Of a DNA stretch of 64,000 bases, positions 49,714 to 57,867 are shown piece after piece. This DNA is from CBDDHT01 sp965227905 (lineage in GTDB: Bacteria; Pseudomonadota; Alphaproteobacteria; Rhizobiales; Methyloligellaceae). A program made the translations under genes and the position numbers. How positions within the stretch are numbered: the first letter of the stretch is position 1; each line of letters starts with the position of its first letter. The stretch is from the NCBI GenBank assembly GCA_965227905.1, contig OZ245780.1, positions 1,984,001-2,048,000 of the forward strand. The letters run 5' to 3'. The notes beneath the pieces were generated by a model. That model did not search any database. It saw only the letters and a list, made by a program, of their open reading frames with translations, and was not told where the DNA came from.

Positions 49714-49993
49714 TTATTTCGCTCACGGCTATTCCGCGCTGATGCGCGGGCCTCCGCGGGGGCGGCCTGACCGGCCGGCGGCCGCTTGGCTTTGCCTCGC
49801 TAGTCGCTCGGTTATTCTTGGCTCCTTGAGAGATCGTGCTGTATGGCTGGTGCTATACGGCACGATTTCCGATGGGTCCGAGACAACCGCGCCTTAGTGG
49901 CGCGGCAAGCGCGACTTCGCGCCGCCCGGTCAGGGCGCCCCCGCGGAGGCCCGCGCATCAGCGCGGAATAGCCGTGAGCGAAATAAACTCAGA
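49714..49993. repeat. Composite inverted repeat unit I (type-1 arm, centre, type-2 arm)
   Basis: The left arm (49714-49830) is of type 1 (TTGGCTTTGCCTCGCTAGTC, GCTCGGTTATTC). The centre (about 49831-49870) is an imperfect palindrome, GATCGTGCTGTATGG/TGCTATACGGCACGAT. The right arm (to 49993), inverted, is of type 2 with GCTTGCCGCGCCACT and GGCGCGGTTGTCTCGGACC. Both arms share the outer TTATTTCGCTCACGGCTATT and GGGCCTCCGCGGGGGCG blocks. The unit is the reverse orientation of unit II at 63.3 kb. Confidence 0.88.
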
Positions 49994-50032
49994 TAGACCG
50001 ACAATTCCCCATCCCACCGCACAGCAACAGCA

Positions 50033-51529
50033 TCACTCGACGGCGATCTCATCTAGCGGCCAGATCGGACGGCGAACGTTTCGGTACGTCAATGATGCAA
50101 AGTCGTGAGAGGTAATGCCACCACCTTCGTCGACGACCGCGATGCCGGAAGCAATGGGACCGTAATCGGCCCGGAAATGTTGCGCCGATTTCACGCCGAG
50201 GACCGAACAGTCTGCAGGCTCGATTCCGAAGGCTTTGAAGAATTGTCGGTCATAGTTTTGCGCGCGGTTCGACGCGAGCACCACATCGATGCCACCGACC
50301 CGGACCACGGCCGCCGGGCCGATGTCGAGTGAGAGACCGGTCGACATCGGTCCTTCCAACTTGAACTGTCCATCGTAAAGACCGAGAACAGTCCCTGAGA
50401 CCTCGATTGGCATACCGTAAGCGGGGTCCACTTTGCCGCCAAGACGCAGATCGATCATTGTCCCGACGCCCGCCACTGCGCAGGCTTGAACACTCTCGGG
50501 ATCATAGAGAGCAGAGAAGGCAGTATTGCTCAGTGCGGCTTCGATCATGGTGCGAAGCAAGCCGGTGGAATCGGCATAGCCGCCACCGCCGGGATTGTCG
50601 GCAAAGTCGGCAATTACGAAGGGATGCCCGGGTTTGCCGACGGCAAGCGCTTGCTCGACTGCAAGTTTAGAGGAGATCAGTTCGACGGTTGTTGTTTCAC
50701 GGGTGCGCCAGATCTCGTCTCTTAAGATGTGAACAGCGGTCTCAGCTTGCTCGTTGCCGGCATCCGCAACCACCACAGCGCTCGGTCCGACATTCGGTAT
50801 ATCGGCCCAGCCGAAACCGGCATTGATCGACGTTGACAGCAGTGCGTGTTCATCCGCAAGCCTGTCACCCAATGCCAGTGCTTCGCGCATGGGGCCGGGC
50901 GCCGTTGTTCGTCCGTGGTCGACGCCATCGAGTTGTGGTCCTTGCGCGATCCAAACTCTCGGTGAGACCTCTCCTCTCAGGGTTCGGGCAATCAGGTCGG
51001 CGCATTTCGTTGCCGTCTCATGCTGATCGATATGGGGATAGGTTCGGTAACTGACGAGCACTGTACAGAGCGCTGCAAGTCGTTCTGAAACGTTTGCGTG
51101 CAGGTCGAGCGTAACGCCAACCGGAATCGTATCGCCGGCTCGCTCGCGAATGCCAGCCAACAGATCCGCCTGTGCGTCGTTGCGCCCTTCTGCCACCAGT
51201 GCCCCATGAAGCTGCAACAGCACCGCATCAAGCGGTCCTTGCTCTTCGATGGTTTTGAAGATGCAACCGGCGATTGCGTCGTAGGCTTCAGCCGTCACCT
51301 TGCCGGACGGTGTCGCGTCGCCGGCGACAGCGAAAACCGGATCCCATCCGTGGCCTTCGCAGGCATCTATGAATCCGGCAATCTCCGTATTGGTGCCAGT
51401 ATAGGCAGCACGCATCTCGTCTTCGCCGAACTGCAGCGCGCGGGCGCGATAGGCATCCAGCCCTGTCGGCAGCTTCGAAAAGGTGTTGGTTTCATGCTTG
51501 AAACCCGCGATCAAGACACGCGGCGCCAT
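50033..51529 (-). CDS. M81-family metallopeptidase (MlrC/microcystinase C type)
   Basis: A 498-residue protein of the MlrC family. ILIAGFKHETNTFS-like IAGFKHETNTFSKLPTGL at the start, LQLHGALVAEGRNDAQADLL near residue 108, VTLDLHANVSERL near residue 138 and VSYRTYPHIDQHETATKCAD near residue 158 contain the metal-binding His and Asp residues of the family. Members hydrolyse linear peptides or N-substituted amides; the microcystin role is specific to certain sphingomonads and should not be assumed. The gene ends beside repeat unit I. The next gene diverges. Confidence 0.88.
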   Translation of the reverse strand: MAPRVLIAGFKHETNTFSKLPTGLDAYRARALQFGEDEMRAAYTGTNTEIAGFIDACEGHGWDPVFAVAGDATPSGKVTAEAYDAIAGCIFKTIEEQGPLDAVLLQLHGALVAEGRNDAQADLLAGIRERAGDTIPVGVTLDLHANVSERLAALCTVLVSYRTYPHIDQHETATKCADLIARTLRGEVSPRVWIAQGPQLDGVDHGRTTAPGPMREALALGDRLADEHALLSTSINAGFGWADIPNVGPSAVVVADAGNEQAETAVHILRDEIWRTRETTTVELISSKLAVEQALAVGKPGHPFVIADFADNPGGGGYADSTGLLRTMIEAALSNTAFSALYDPESVQACAVAGVGTMIDLRLGGKVDPAYGMPIEVSGTVLGLYDGQFKLEGPMSTGLSLDIGPAAVVRVGGIDVVLASNRAQNYDRQFFKAFGIEPADCSVLGVKSAQHFRADYGPIASGIAVVDEGGGITSHDFASLTYRNVRRPIWPLDEIAVE

Positions 51530-51756
51530 TCTCTAGTCTCCATCTCTCAAGGTCATCGCAACTTCATCGCGGAGCAAGCCAGCACCGGTCATTCCGCAAT
51601 CACCCAGGGTGCTTGCCAGGAAATCCTGTGAGAGCGCAACCAATCCTTCCATGATCAATCGGTCTTGCTTGAATACTGTGTGTGTCAGTACTGATTGATG
51701 GGTCGATACGCAGGCAATAAGATCAGTGCAAGACACCAAGTCGGGAGTCGAAGGCA

Positions 51757-52434
51757 TTGAGCAACAATCTGATCATCCAGATCGCTTCCAGTTTGGCCAA
51801 AGTTGAATCCGAAGCCACAACCCCGGAGGAGCGCCTCGACTACGCAGATAAGCTCTACAGGCTGGTGACGACGAGCAAGCATTTTCCCGATGCGTGGGGT
51901 GCGGAACTTGTCGAAAAGGCACTTGCTATTCACCAGGACGTGTTGCCGTCCAGCCACGACAAGATTGTAGACGATTACCAAGAACTAGGTTCAATTTATA
52001 ATGCGCTTGGCTTTCCTGAGAAGGCGGCGCTGGCATTTGAAGCAACACTGGCGATCGTTGAGAAATGTCGCACCAGGAAACCGCCCGTCAATGCAGCGGT
52101 TTACTACGATCTTGCTGCGACCTACTTGTTGCTCGGCAGGTGCGACGAGGCCATTGCCCTACATAACAGAGCCCTTGGCATCAAAGAAAAGAAGCTACAT
52201 GCAGGCCCTTGGGGATTGGGCGTGTTGTACGGTGAACTGGCAGTGCTTTACGTTGAGGCGGGGCTTCATGAGAGAGCAGAAGAATTTTTCAAGATGTCAC
52301 TGAACATCCTGTCTGAAAAACTCGGAAAGACTGCGCGCAAGACACAACCGGTTGCCAAGGCCTACGCAGAGATGCTCAAGGAAACGGGAAGGTGCGAGGA
52401 AGCCGATGACATTCGGTTGGCTCACAGTTTGTGA
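51757..52434 (+). CDS. Tetratricopeptide-repeat protein
   Basis: A 225-residue all-helical protein with at least four TPR-like helix pairs; the clearest are DDYQELGSIYNALGFPEKAA near residue 70, AAVYYDLAATYLLLGRCDEA near residue 115, and GVLYGELAVLYVEAGLHERA near residue 158. No signal peptide or catalytic motif is seen. TTG at 51757 has GGGAG 9 bases upstream; no ATG fits the fold start. TPR proteins usually mediate protein-protein contacts. Partner unknown; mlrC diverges. Confidence 0.75.
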   Translation: MSNNLIIQIASSLAKVESEATTPEERLDYADKLYRLVTTSKHFPDAWGAELVEKALAIHQDVLPSSHDKIVDDYQELGSIYNALGFPEKAALAFEATLAIVEKCRTRKPPVNAAVYYDLAATYLLLGRCDEAIALHNRALGIKEKKLHAGPWGLGVLYGELAVLYVEAGLHERAEEFFKMSLNILSEKLGKTARKTQPVAKAYAEMLKETGRCEEADDIRLAHSL

Positions 52435-52512
52435 TTCCTCAGCTCAGCCATTCTGATTTGTCTGTATATCAGTAAGGTTTGGGCCATCCCTGCATAGAGA
52501 AACGGCTACCGC

Positions 52513-52770
52513 TTGTACAAGAGCGCGTTATGCCGTCGCCGAGAATCTGGTCAGCTGATGTTACGATTAGTGTGCTGGAGAATAGGACTATTGTCACCTC
52601 TCGAAACGCCATCAGGCTCTGAAGACGGGAACGAACGGAGCACTGACCTTGGGGCGCCCGCGCGATGGGACTCCCTTGTCTGGCGGATGATGTTTTTCGC
52701 GATATGCGGCGGCGCGTTCATCCTCGCCATGGTGGCCTTGCGTATCGCAATCAAATATTTCTTCGATTGA
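52513..52770 (+). CDS. Possible small single-pass membrane protein
   Basis: The frame encodes up to 85 residues with one clear C-terminal membrane helix (about 58-80, MMFFAICGGAFILAMVALRI). The start is uncertain: an ATG at 52558 would give 70 residues. No strong ribosome site is seen. It is isolated between the TPR gene and a divergent... convergent regulator-like gene. The hydrophobic helix and the tight gene packing are the only support. Confidence 0.35.
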   Translation: MYKSALCRRRESGQLMLRLVCWRIGLLSPLETPSGSEDGNERSTDLGAPARWDSLVWRMMFFAICGGAFILAMVALRIAIKYFFD

Positions 52771-52824
52771 AAAGGTTTAAATGGGCGGTGCCCCCCGGTT
52801 GTCGCAGTTCGTCCACGGCGCCCT

Positions 52825-53835
52825 TTACTGGCGTCGGCTTGCGAGCGGGTCCCGAGTCAGTTTCTTTCCGGGCCCGGTGAGGTCGAGCACCATCGGTATC
52901 GACGGCCCGTTCTCCTGATGAAAGAACGTCTTTCCTGCAACCTTGAACCCCAGCGCCTTGTAGGATGGCATCAGTTCCGGCACACAATCGATGTAGCACT
53001 CCTGTATATCGAGGCGCAGCCCATAGCGGGTTACAGCAGAAATCAGTTTGATTGCGGCGGGGCCCTTGCGCTTCGACTGCTTGACGATGAACTTGGTGCA
53101 GATTCCCGTAGCATCCGGATGCAGAGGCGAGCGGGTCATTCCGTATAGTTCATCCAATACGCCGAGCGAGCCTTCCGAGGGGAAGTTGGCGCGCATCGTT
53201 CCGAGCAGTTCTCCGGCGTCGAGCGCCAGGAAGGTATGACCGAAGCTATCGAGATTGTCCTGGATCGTGCCTGAGTCATGGTCGGCGAAAGGCGATGTAC
53301 GACCGAGTTCTCGGCAATAGACCTCGTATCTGAGGCGGGCCGCGTCGCGAAGCATCTCTTCCGTCCGGCAAAGATGCACTTCGATGGACTTACCGCGCCG
53401 CAGGTCCGTCTCATCCAGGGCGATTGTCGCATCCGATGCCAGTCGTGCATCCGAGACCTCTGCCAGAAAGTGGGAAAGCCGGACGGCCAGTGCGGGGTCT
53501 TCGTTCTCGAGACGCCAGAGCATCCCGTCATCAATAATGACAGCCGACATATCCGTATCCGCCGTAACGGTTGCGGTCGCAGCGCATCCCTTTAGAAACC
53601 CGATCTCTCCGATAGGCGTTCCCGGTCCCAACCGACGGGAACGCTCGCCGGTCGTGCCGAACTTGATGTTCACATCGACGAAGCCGTCCTCAATGACATA
53701 CATGTCCGTGTAGTGCTGGCCCTGCTGGCGCAAGATTTCACCCGCGGCGAATTGGATGCGTTTGCCGTGCGCCGCCACTGCATCCAGGTCGAGACTGTCA
53801 CGGATTGCCAGGTCGGACCGGTTGTCGGTGGTCAT
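52825..53835 (-). CDS. Cyclic-nucleotide-binding domain fused to a GNAT/autoinducer-synthase-like acyltransferase
   Basis: A 336-residue fusion. Residues 15-130 form a cNMP/CAP-type beta-roll (FAAGEILRQQGQHYTDMYVI, RRLGPGTPIGEIGFLKGC and CAATATVTADT). The ligand-binding pattern G-E-x-G-F rather than G-E-L-A is seen, so cAMP binding is not certain. Residues 150-325 form a GNAT-like fold closest to N-acyl-amino-acid or AHL synthases (RYEVYCRELGRTSPF; GHTFLALDAGELLGTMRANF; LDELYGM; KFIVKQSKRKGPAAIKLI). The order resembles mycobacterial Pat, a cAMP-controlled acetyltransferase. Substrate and ligand unknown. Gene is alone on this strand, next to rtcB. Confidence 0.8.
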   Translation of the reverse strand: MTTDNRSDLAIRDSLDLDAVAAHGKRIQFAAGEILRQQGQHYTDMYVIEDGFVDVNIKFGTTGERSRRLGPGTPIGEIGFLKGCAATATVTADTDMSAVIIDDGMLWRLENEDPALAVRLSHFLAEVSDARLASDATIALDETDLRRGKSIEVHLCRTEEMLRDAARLRYEVYCRELGRTSPFADHDSGTIQDNLDSFGHTFLALDAGELLGTMRANFPSEGSLGVLDELYGMTRSPLHPDATGICTKFIVKQSKRKGPAAIKLISAVTRYGLRLDIQECYIDCVPELMPSYKALGFKVAGKTFFHQENGPSIPMVLDLTGPGKKLTRDPLASRRQ

Positions 53836-53918
53836 AATCGGGCCTCGATAATACTATGCTTCATTCTCTTATGATTATGTGTTTAACGCGTTGTTCACGG
53901 AATGCACCTGTCGATGGC

Positions 53919-55379
53919 TCAACCCTTGATCGTCAGGATCGGCTCCATCCGGGCGACTGCCGCTGCAATATCGGCACCTGTCATCGTCTCGATCACTGGT
54001 GTCGGGTCCTTATAGCAGCTCGGCGCTTCTTCCATCAGGGAGGCTTCCAGGGCCGATGCAACGTCCGCGCGAAGTCCCTTCCGGTCGACTTTGGTGACAA
54101 TCCGCAAGCGTTTGAGTTCATCCGGGTCTTTGCGCCGGGCTGCTCCGCGAGGCTTGACCCGCCCGGCGCCATGGGCGGCCGAGCAGAGCGATGCGACATT
54201 GCCGAGGCCACGCAACAGCCAGCTCGAGGTTCCCATGCTGCCCGGTACGATCACAGGGTGGCCATCGGGGAAATTCGGGTCGGTCTCATCGCGCGTTGCC
54301 GGGCAGGCACCCTTGCGATGAAGCCATGTGCCATCGCTCTGCGACCAGATGAGATTGTGCGGAGAATCGTAAACAAGCGTAAGGCCAACTTCCCGTCCGA
54401 TGCTGTCGCCGATGGCTTTTGCGGTCATCAGGGTCAGGTGCAACCTGTTGGCGACAGCGAAATTCGCGGCATTGTTCATGGCCGAGAGATAGGCCAGACC
54501 TTGCTCACGGTGGGTCCCTTCAGTCGGGAGCATGAAGAAGTCATTGAGGGGGACCGGCGCGCCTGCCGGCCAATCGCGGCGTGCCTTCCTTAGAAACGAC
54601 TGGCCGATACGTGCACCGATGCTCACACTCCCCGAATGGGCCATGATGGCGATATGTCCTTTGCGCAACCCCCAGTGATAAGCCGTCTGTTTTTCATGAA
54701 TGGCAGCGACTCGTTGCAACTCAACGAAATGATTGCCGCCGCCGATCGAGCCAATCTGGTCGTCTCGGCTGGCGCCGCCACTTCCCGCGATAAAGTCATT
54801 GAGGCCTTCATAGATACGGTCCGTCGCAAATCGACCGCCGGAATGAACGCGCCTTTCTTCTTCCTGTCCGTTCGTCGCTTGTGGTGTCCCACCTGCCGCA
54901 AACAGGCCTGGCAGGCCATCACGAAACAAAGCCGTGCGCTGATCGGGCGTCATTGCGATATCACGCCCGCCCTCGAAGAAGATGTGTCGCAGCCGCTTGT
55001 CCAGATCCTCACCGGCGCCCTCGAGTTCCGAATGAGTGACATCGGTCATCACGAACCGCATGCCGCAACAAATATCTGATCCGACGGCCTTGGGTATGAC
55101 GAGGTCACGGGTCTGCAGACAGGTTCCGATGGGAATGCCGCGCCCGTCGCCGCGATGAAAATCCGGCGTCAGCGCCACGCGCGCCAACGCGGCATCGGCG
55201 CTCAAACACCCGTCGTTTTTCAATGCTTCGATAATGGGCACCAATTGCGAGAGCTTACGCGCTTCATCGATGGCTTTCGGTTCGATCGGCACATCGTCTC
55301 GAGCGAATAGCGAAATCGGAAGGCTTTCATCGTTGCCGACTTCGATGCGCGTGGCGTTTATGCGCTGCGTGTTTTTCAT
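53919..55379 (-). CDS. rtcB: RtcB-family RNA ligase
   Basis: A 486-residue RtcB. PDFHRGDGRGIPIGTC near residue 72, VGSDICCGMRFVM near residue 99 (Asp and Cys metal ligands), GSIGGGNHFVELQ near residue 223 and AHGAGRVKPRGAAR near residue 410 (His that receives GMP) are all intact. RtcB joins 2',3'-cyclic phosphate or 3'-phosphate RNA ends to 5'-OH ends, using GTP and Mn2+. The ATG 55379 is chosen since the extra N-terminal frame to 55520 is not family-like. No RtcA or RtcR is adjacent. Confidence 0.9.
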   Translation of the reverse strand: MKNTQRINATRIEVGNDESLPISLFARDDVPIEPKAIDEARKLSQLVPIIEALKNDGCLSADAALARVALTPDFHRGDGRGIPIGTCLQTRDLVIPKAVGSDICCGMRFVMTDVTHSELEGAGEDLDKRLRHIFFEGGRDIAMTPDQRTALFRDGLPGLFAAGGTPQATNGQEEERRVHSGGRFATDRIYEGLNDFIAGSGGASRDDQIGSIGGGNHFVELQRVAAIHEKQTAYHWGLRKGHIAIMAHSGSVSIGARIGQSFLRKARRDWPAGAPVPLNDFFMLPTEGTHREQGLAYLSAMNNAANFAVANRLHLTLMTAKAIGDSIGREVGLTLVYDSPHNLIWSQSDGTWLHRKGACPATRDETDPNFPDGHPVIVPGSMGTSSWLLRGLGNVASLCSAAHGAGRVKPRGAARRKDPDELKRLRIVTKVDRKGLRADVASALEASLMEEAPSCYKDPTPVIETMTGADIAAAVARMEPILTIKG

Positions 55380-55570
55380 GGCCCTGAATTCCGCTTCTTG
55401 CCTGAGCCCCCAATGCCGATTCTCGAATGAGATACAGACTCGCGGATGAACAGGGCATGAAGCAGCGTCGGTTCGACAGGACTCCGTCACGGTCATTGCG
55501 AAGAGGGAAGAGGTTCGCACGGAAGTCGCGCCCGGGCAGGATTGGAGTCACAAAGGGCGCCGACGCCTGC

Positions 55571-55987
55571 CTAGTTCGCGGTGCCCGCCGCAATGTCCTT
55601 CAACTCCTGCGTACGCTTGCGCGTCATGTGGGCGAGGCAGGTTGAGACAAGCAGAGATTCCATCGTGCCGCCACGCGCTTCGAATCCTTCCACCTCGCAG
55701 GACCTGTCGCGAAAGGGAATCCAGGCGCGCTGAGCGCCTCGCAACGCAGCCTCGGCCCCTTTGAGTTCAGGCGGCAGTTCGGCATCGGTCGCCCTCACGG
55801 TGCGGATGGCGGTTTGGTAGACCCGGTTCAACTCCGCATCGGCTGTCTTATAGTCCTGAGCCGCGCAGATGTTCATTGCGGTCTGGGTCTGTGGATCGCT
55901 GCAGTCGAGGGTGTTCTGAGCTTCGGCGGCAAACGGTGTGAGGACAGCGACAAGAGCCGCCGCCATCATGAACCTGAATTTGAGCAT
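55571..55987 (-). CDS. Secreted LprI/DUF1311-like lysozyme-inhibitor-type protein
   Basis: A 138-residue secreted protein. Signal peptide to about residue 24 (FAAEAQ). The mature part starts with LDCSDPQTQTAMNICAAQDY and continues with ADAELNRVYQTAIRTV, the DUF1311 signature with two Cys, then AQRAWIPFRDRSCEVEGFEA and a final STCLAHMTRKRTQEL. Some family members inhibit lysozyme in the periplasm; most are untested. ATG 55987 follows GGAGAG. The cupin gene lies divergently on the plus strand. Confidence 0.85.
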   Translation of the reverse strand: MLKFRFMMAAALVAVLTPFAAEAQNTLDCSDPQTQTAMNICAAQDYKTADAELNRVYQTAIRTVRATDAELPPELKGAEAALRGAQRAWIPFRDRSCEVEGFEARGGTMESLLVSTCLAHMTRKRTQELKDIAAGTAN

Positions 55988-56122
55988 CGATTGCGCTCTC
56001 CATTTCAAATGATGTGTCGGCGCTACCATCGCCCGCGTTGAAGATCGGCACAAGCTTGCCTTATGGTCATTGCCGGTCCAACGGGCCTGCCATCTCATGC
56101 AACCAGAGCCGGGAGTCCAAAC

Positions 56123-56761
56123 GTGTCCCTAGCGCAATCGAAACATACACCAGTGCTCGACCCAGATATCATCGCACGCCGGCGCGAGGCCGTCGCTGAA
56201 ACTGTTGCCAGGGTCCGCGAAATCGAGCGGGAGCAGGGAGTCACACGAACAGCGCTCAAGGCCATCGAGGCGGAACTGATCGCGCTCTCGAAACACAAGG
56301 CGTTGTTCGATGAGACACATTTTCCGAACCCCGAACCGGGGTCGAAGGCGAAGCTCTATGTCCTGAGTGAGGATGCCGATCACCGATTCCCGCTCTATCT
56401 GACATGTGCTTTGCCGGGTGGCGCCGTTCGCCCGCACAATCATGGTACGTGGGCGATCGTTGCCGGTCTCGATGGGTGTGAAGAAAACCGTCTCTATGAG
56501 CGGATCGAGGGTGGATTCGAGCCGGGACCTGCGAAAATCAAACTCTCCGAAACCGTTCGCCTCCATGACGGCGAAAGCATCGCTCTCATGCCGGACGATA
56601 TCCACAGCGTCGCGACACCTGGGGCGACGCCGCGGCGGCATTTCCACATGTACGGCGTGTCATTGGAGAAGTTGCCGAAACGGCTGGCCTATGACGTCGG
56701 CAACGCGACATGCGACTATATGGAGATCAATCCGAAAGTCGTTCGCGTTGAACATGCCTGA
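56123..56761 (+). CDS. Cupin metal-dependent protein, cysteine-dioxygenase-like
   Basis: A 212-residue single-cupin protein. RPHNHGTWAIVAGLDGCEEN near residue 107 carries His-x-His of the metal site, and MPDDIHSVATPG near residue 165 supplies the third His, as in cysteine dioxygenase. A helical N-terminal segment (ARRREAVAETVARVREIERE) precedes it. Family enzymes oxidise thiols; this protein could act on a related thiol or have another metal-dependent role. GTG at 56123 has GGGAG 7 bases upstream, whereas the ATG at 56063 has none. Confidence 0.8.
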   Translation: MSLAQSKHTPVLDPDIIARRREAVAETVARVREIEREQGVTRTALKAIEAELIALSKHKALFDETHFPNPEPGSKAKLYVLSEDADHRFPLYLTCALPGGAVRPHNHGTWAIVAGLDGCEENRLYERIEGGFEPGPAKIKLSETVRLHDGESIALMPDDIHSVATPGATPRRHFHMYGVSLEKLPKRLAYDVGNATCDYMEINPKVVRVEHA

Positions 56762-56863
56762 GTGCCGTCTCTTTCATGTGCTAAAATAGCCATATACGCC
56801 TGCAAAGTGCGGTCTGGTAGCATTGTTTGCCGGATTCAGTGTGCGCCTATTAGGAGAGTAGCG

Positions 56864-57286
56864 ATGCAGATCGCCGCCAAAACTCAGACAATCTTTGTGT
56901 TTGCTTCCGTAATTCTTGCCGCGCAGACCATCGCTCCAACGGGTGCTTTTGCCGAGAAGGCAGAGCGGCTGAAGGGCAGTGCGCTCGAAAAGGCTGTGGC
57001 CGGAAAAGTCATTCATATGAAGACCGAGGGTGTCACCCTCCCGATCAGCTACAAGCGCAATAAGACGATGACAGGAAAGCTGCGTGCTGTCGCGTCGATG
57101 CTGGCGGGCAAGAAGACGCCGACCAGCGACCAGGGTAAATGGTGGATCGACAAGGATCGCCTGTGCCAGCGCTGGAACCGGTGGCTCGATGGAAAATCGT
57201 TCTGTTACACGCTCAAACGAGAGGGCCAGACCGTCCATTGGGTAAGAAACGACGGACGCAAAGGAACGGCACGCCTGGTGAACTGA
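56864..57286 (+). CDS. Small secreted DUF995-like protein
   Basis: A 140-residue secreted protein. Signal peptide to about residue 30 (PTGAFAE). The mature part has ALEKAVAGKVIHMKTEGV, then a conserved WWIDKDRLCQRWNRWLDGKS and CYTLKREGQTVHWV, close to the DUF995 family, in which the two Cys likely form a disulphide. ATG 56864 follows AGGAGAG. Function unknown. The gene ends before the strong palindrome at 57324. Confidence 0.75.
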   Translation: MQIAAKTQTIFVFASVILAAQTIAPTGAFAEKAERLKGSALEKAVAGKVIHMKTEGVTLPISYKRNKTMTGKLRAVASMLAGKKTPTSDQGKWWIDKDRLCQRWNRWLDGKSFCYTLKREGQTVHWVRNDGRKGTARLVN

Positions 57287-57323
57287 GCCGGCAGCTTTTT
57301 TGCCCAATGGCTTAGTGCCACGG

Positions 57324-57395
57324 CCAACCCTCTTCCCCGGCCCAACCACCCCGAGGATACCCTTATTGGGTGGTTGGGCCGGGGAAGAGGGCTGG
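57324..57395. terminator. Near-perfect 28-base inverted repeat between convergent genes
   Basis: Left arm 57324-57351 and right arm 57368-57395 are complementary at 27 of 28 positions (only A57327/C57392 mismatches), around a 16-base loop. The arms run CCAACCCTCTTCCCCGGCCC then AACCACCC. It lies between the convergent DUF995-like gene and the thioesterase gene, where a bidirectional terminator is expected, but there is no T-tract. A mobile palindromic element is the alternative. Confidence 0.7.
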
Positions 57396-57416
57396 CTTCA
57401 GGACTTTTGAGCCAGA

Positions 57417-57860
57417 CTATGAGCGCGCGACGCCTTCACCTTCGAAGGCTGTGATCTTCTCCACCAGCTCTTCTGGGAGGGGAGCCGATCGATGTGTCGC
57501 CTGGTCCGTGTTAACCCAGACGACTTCTCCGCTCGCGCGCAGATCGTCGGCATCTTTGCCGTGGATCTCAAGAAGGAACGTCAGAGACGTGCGTCCCAGC
57601 CGCGCGGTGCGGACATGCACCTCGATATCCTCGTCGAACGCGATCGGCTGCTGATACTCCACCAACGATCGAACCGTGTGATAGTCCTCGCCGGTGCGTT
57701 CGACCTGTCCCATATAGTCGTAGGGCAGGCTGCGAAAATACTCGGTGATGGCGGTGTCGAAATAGGTCAGATAGTGGGCGTTGAAGACGATCCTCTGACC
57801 GTCCACCTCGGCATAGCGGACGCGGAACGGCCAGGCAAAGCGGAAGTCGGACTTCGCCAT
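57417..57860 (-). CDS. Acyl-CoA thioesterase, 4HBT/YbgC-like
   Basis: A 147-residue hot-dog-fold thioesterase. VRYAEVDGQRIVFNAHYLTY near residue 14 carries the catalytic Asp in the YbgC/4HBT pattern, here D20-x-x-x-x-V-F-N. The rest (IAFDEDIEVHVRTARLGRTS) is family-typical. It hydrolyses acyl-CoA thioesters. Its start lies 7 bases after the O-methyltransferase stop on the same strand, so the two probably form one operon. Confidence 0.87.
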   Translation of the reverse strand: MAKSDFRFAWPFRVRYAEVDGQRIVFNAHYLTYFDTAITEYFRSLPYDYMGQVERTGEDYHTVRSLVEYQQPIAFDEDIEVHVRTARLGRTSLTFLLEIHGKDADDLRASGEVVWVNTDQATHRSAPLPEELVEKITAFEGEGVARS

Positions 57861-57867
57861 CGATCGA

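Larger units (their letters stand above)
49296..50032. other. 737-base gene-free region filled by composite repeats
   Basis: The gap between the basic-protein gene and mlrC holds a leader (49296-49536), a solo half repeat (49537-49684) and a complete composite unit (49714-49993). Short open frames inside read through the repeats and carry no ribosome site. Confidence 0.7.

Noticed and set aside
49537..49993. CRISPR-like array
   Set aside because: The repeats are ~140-base inverted arms, not short direct repeats with unique spacers.
49836..50108. 90-codon plus-strand frame
   Set aside because: Lies within repeat unit I and runs into mlrC from the opposite strand; Arg/Pro-rich as expected of G+C-rich repeats.
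50033..51529. Microcystin degradation enzyme
   Set aside because: MlrC family membership is clear but no mlrA, B or D is present and most family members act on other substrates.
52513..52770. Confident gene call for the small membrane frame
   Set aside because: Start and ribosome site are unclear, so it is listed only at low confidence. Its right-hand neighbour (the cNMP-GNAT gene) is convergent with it.
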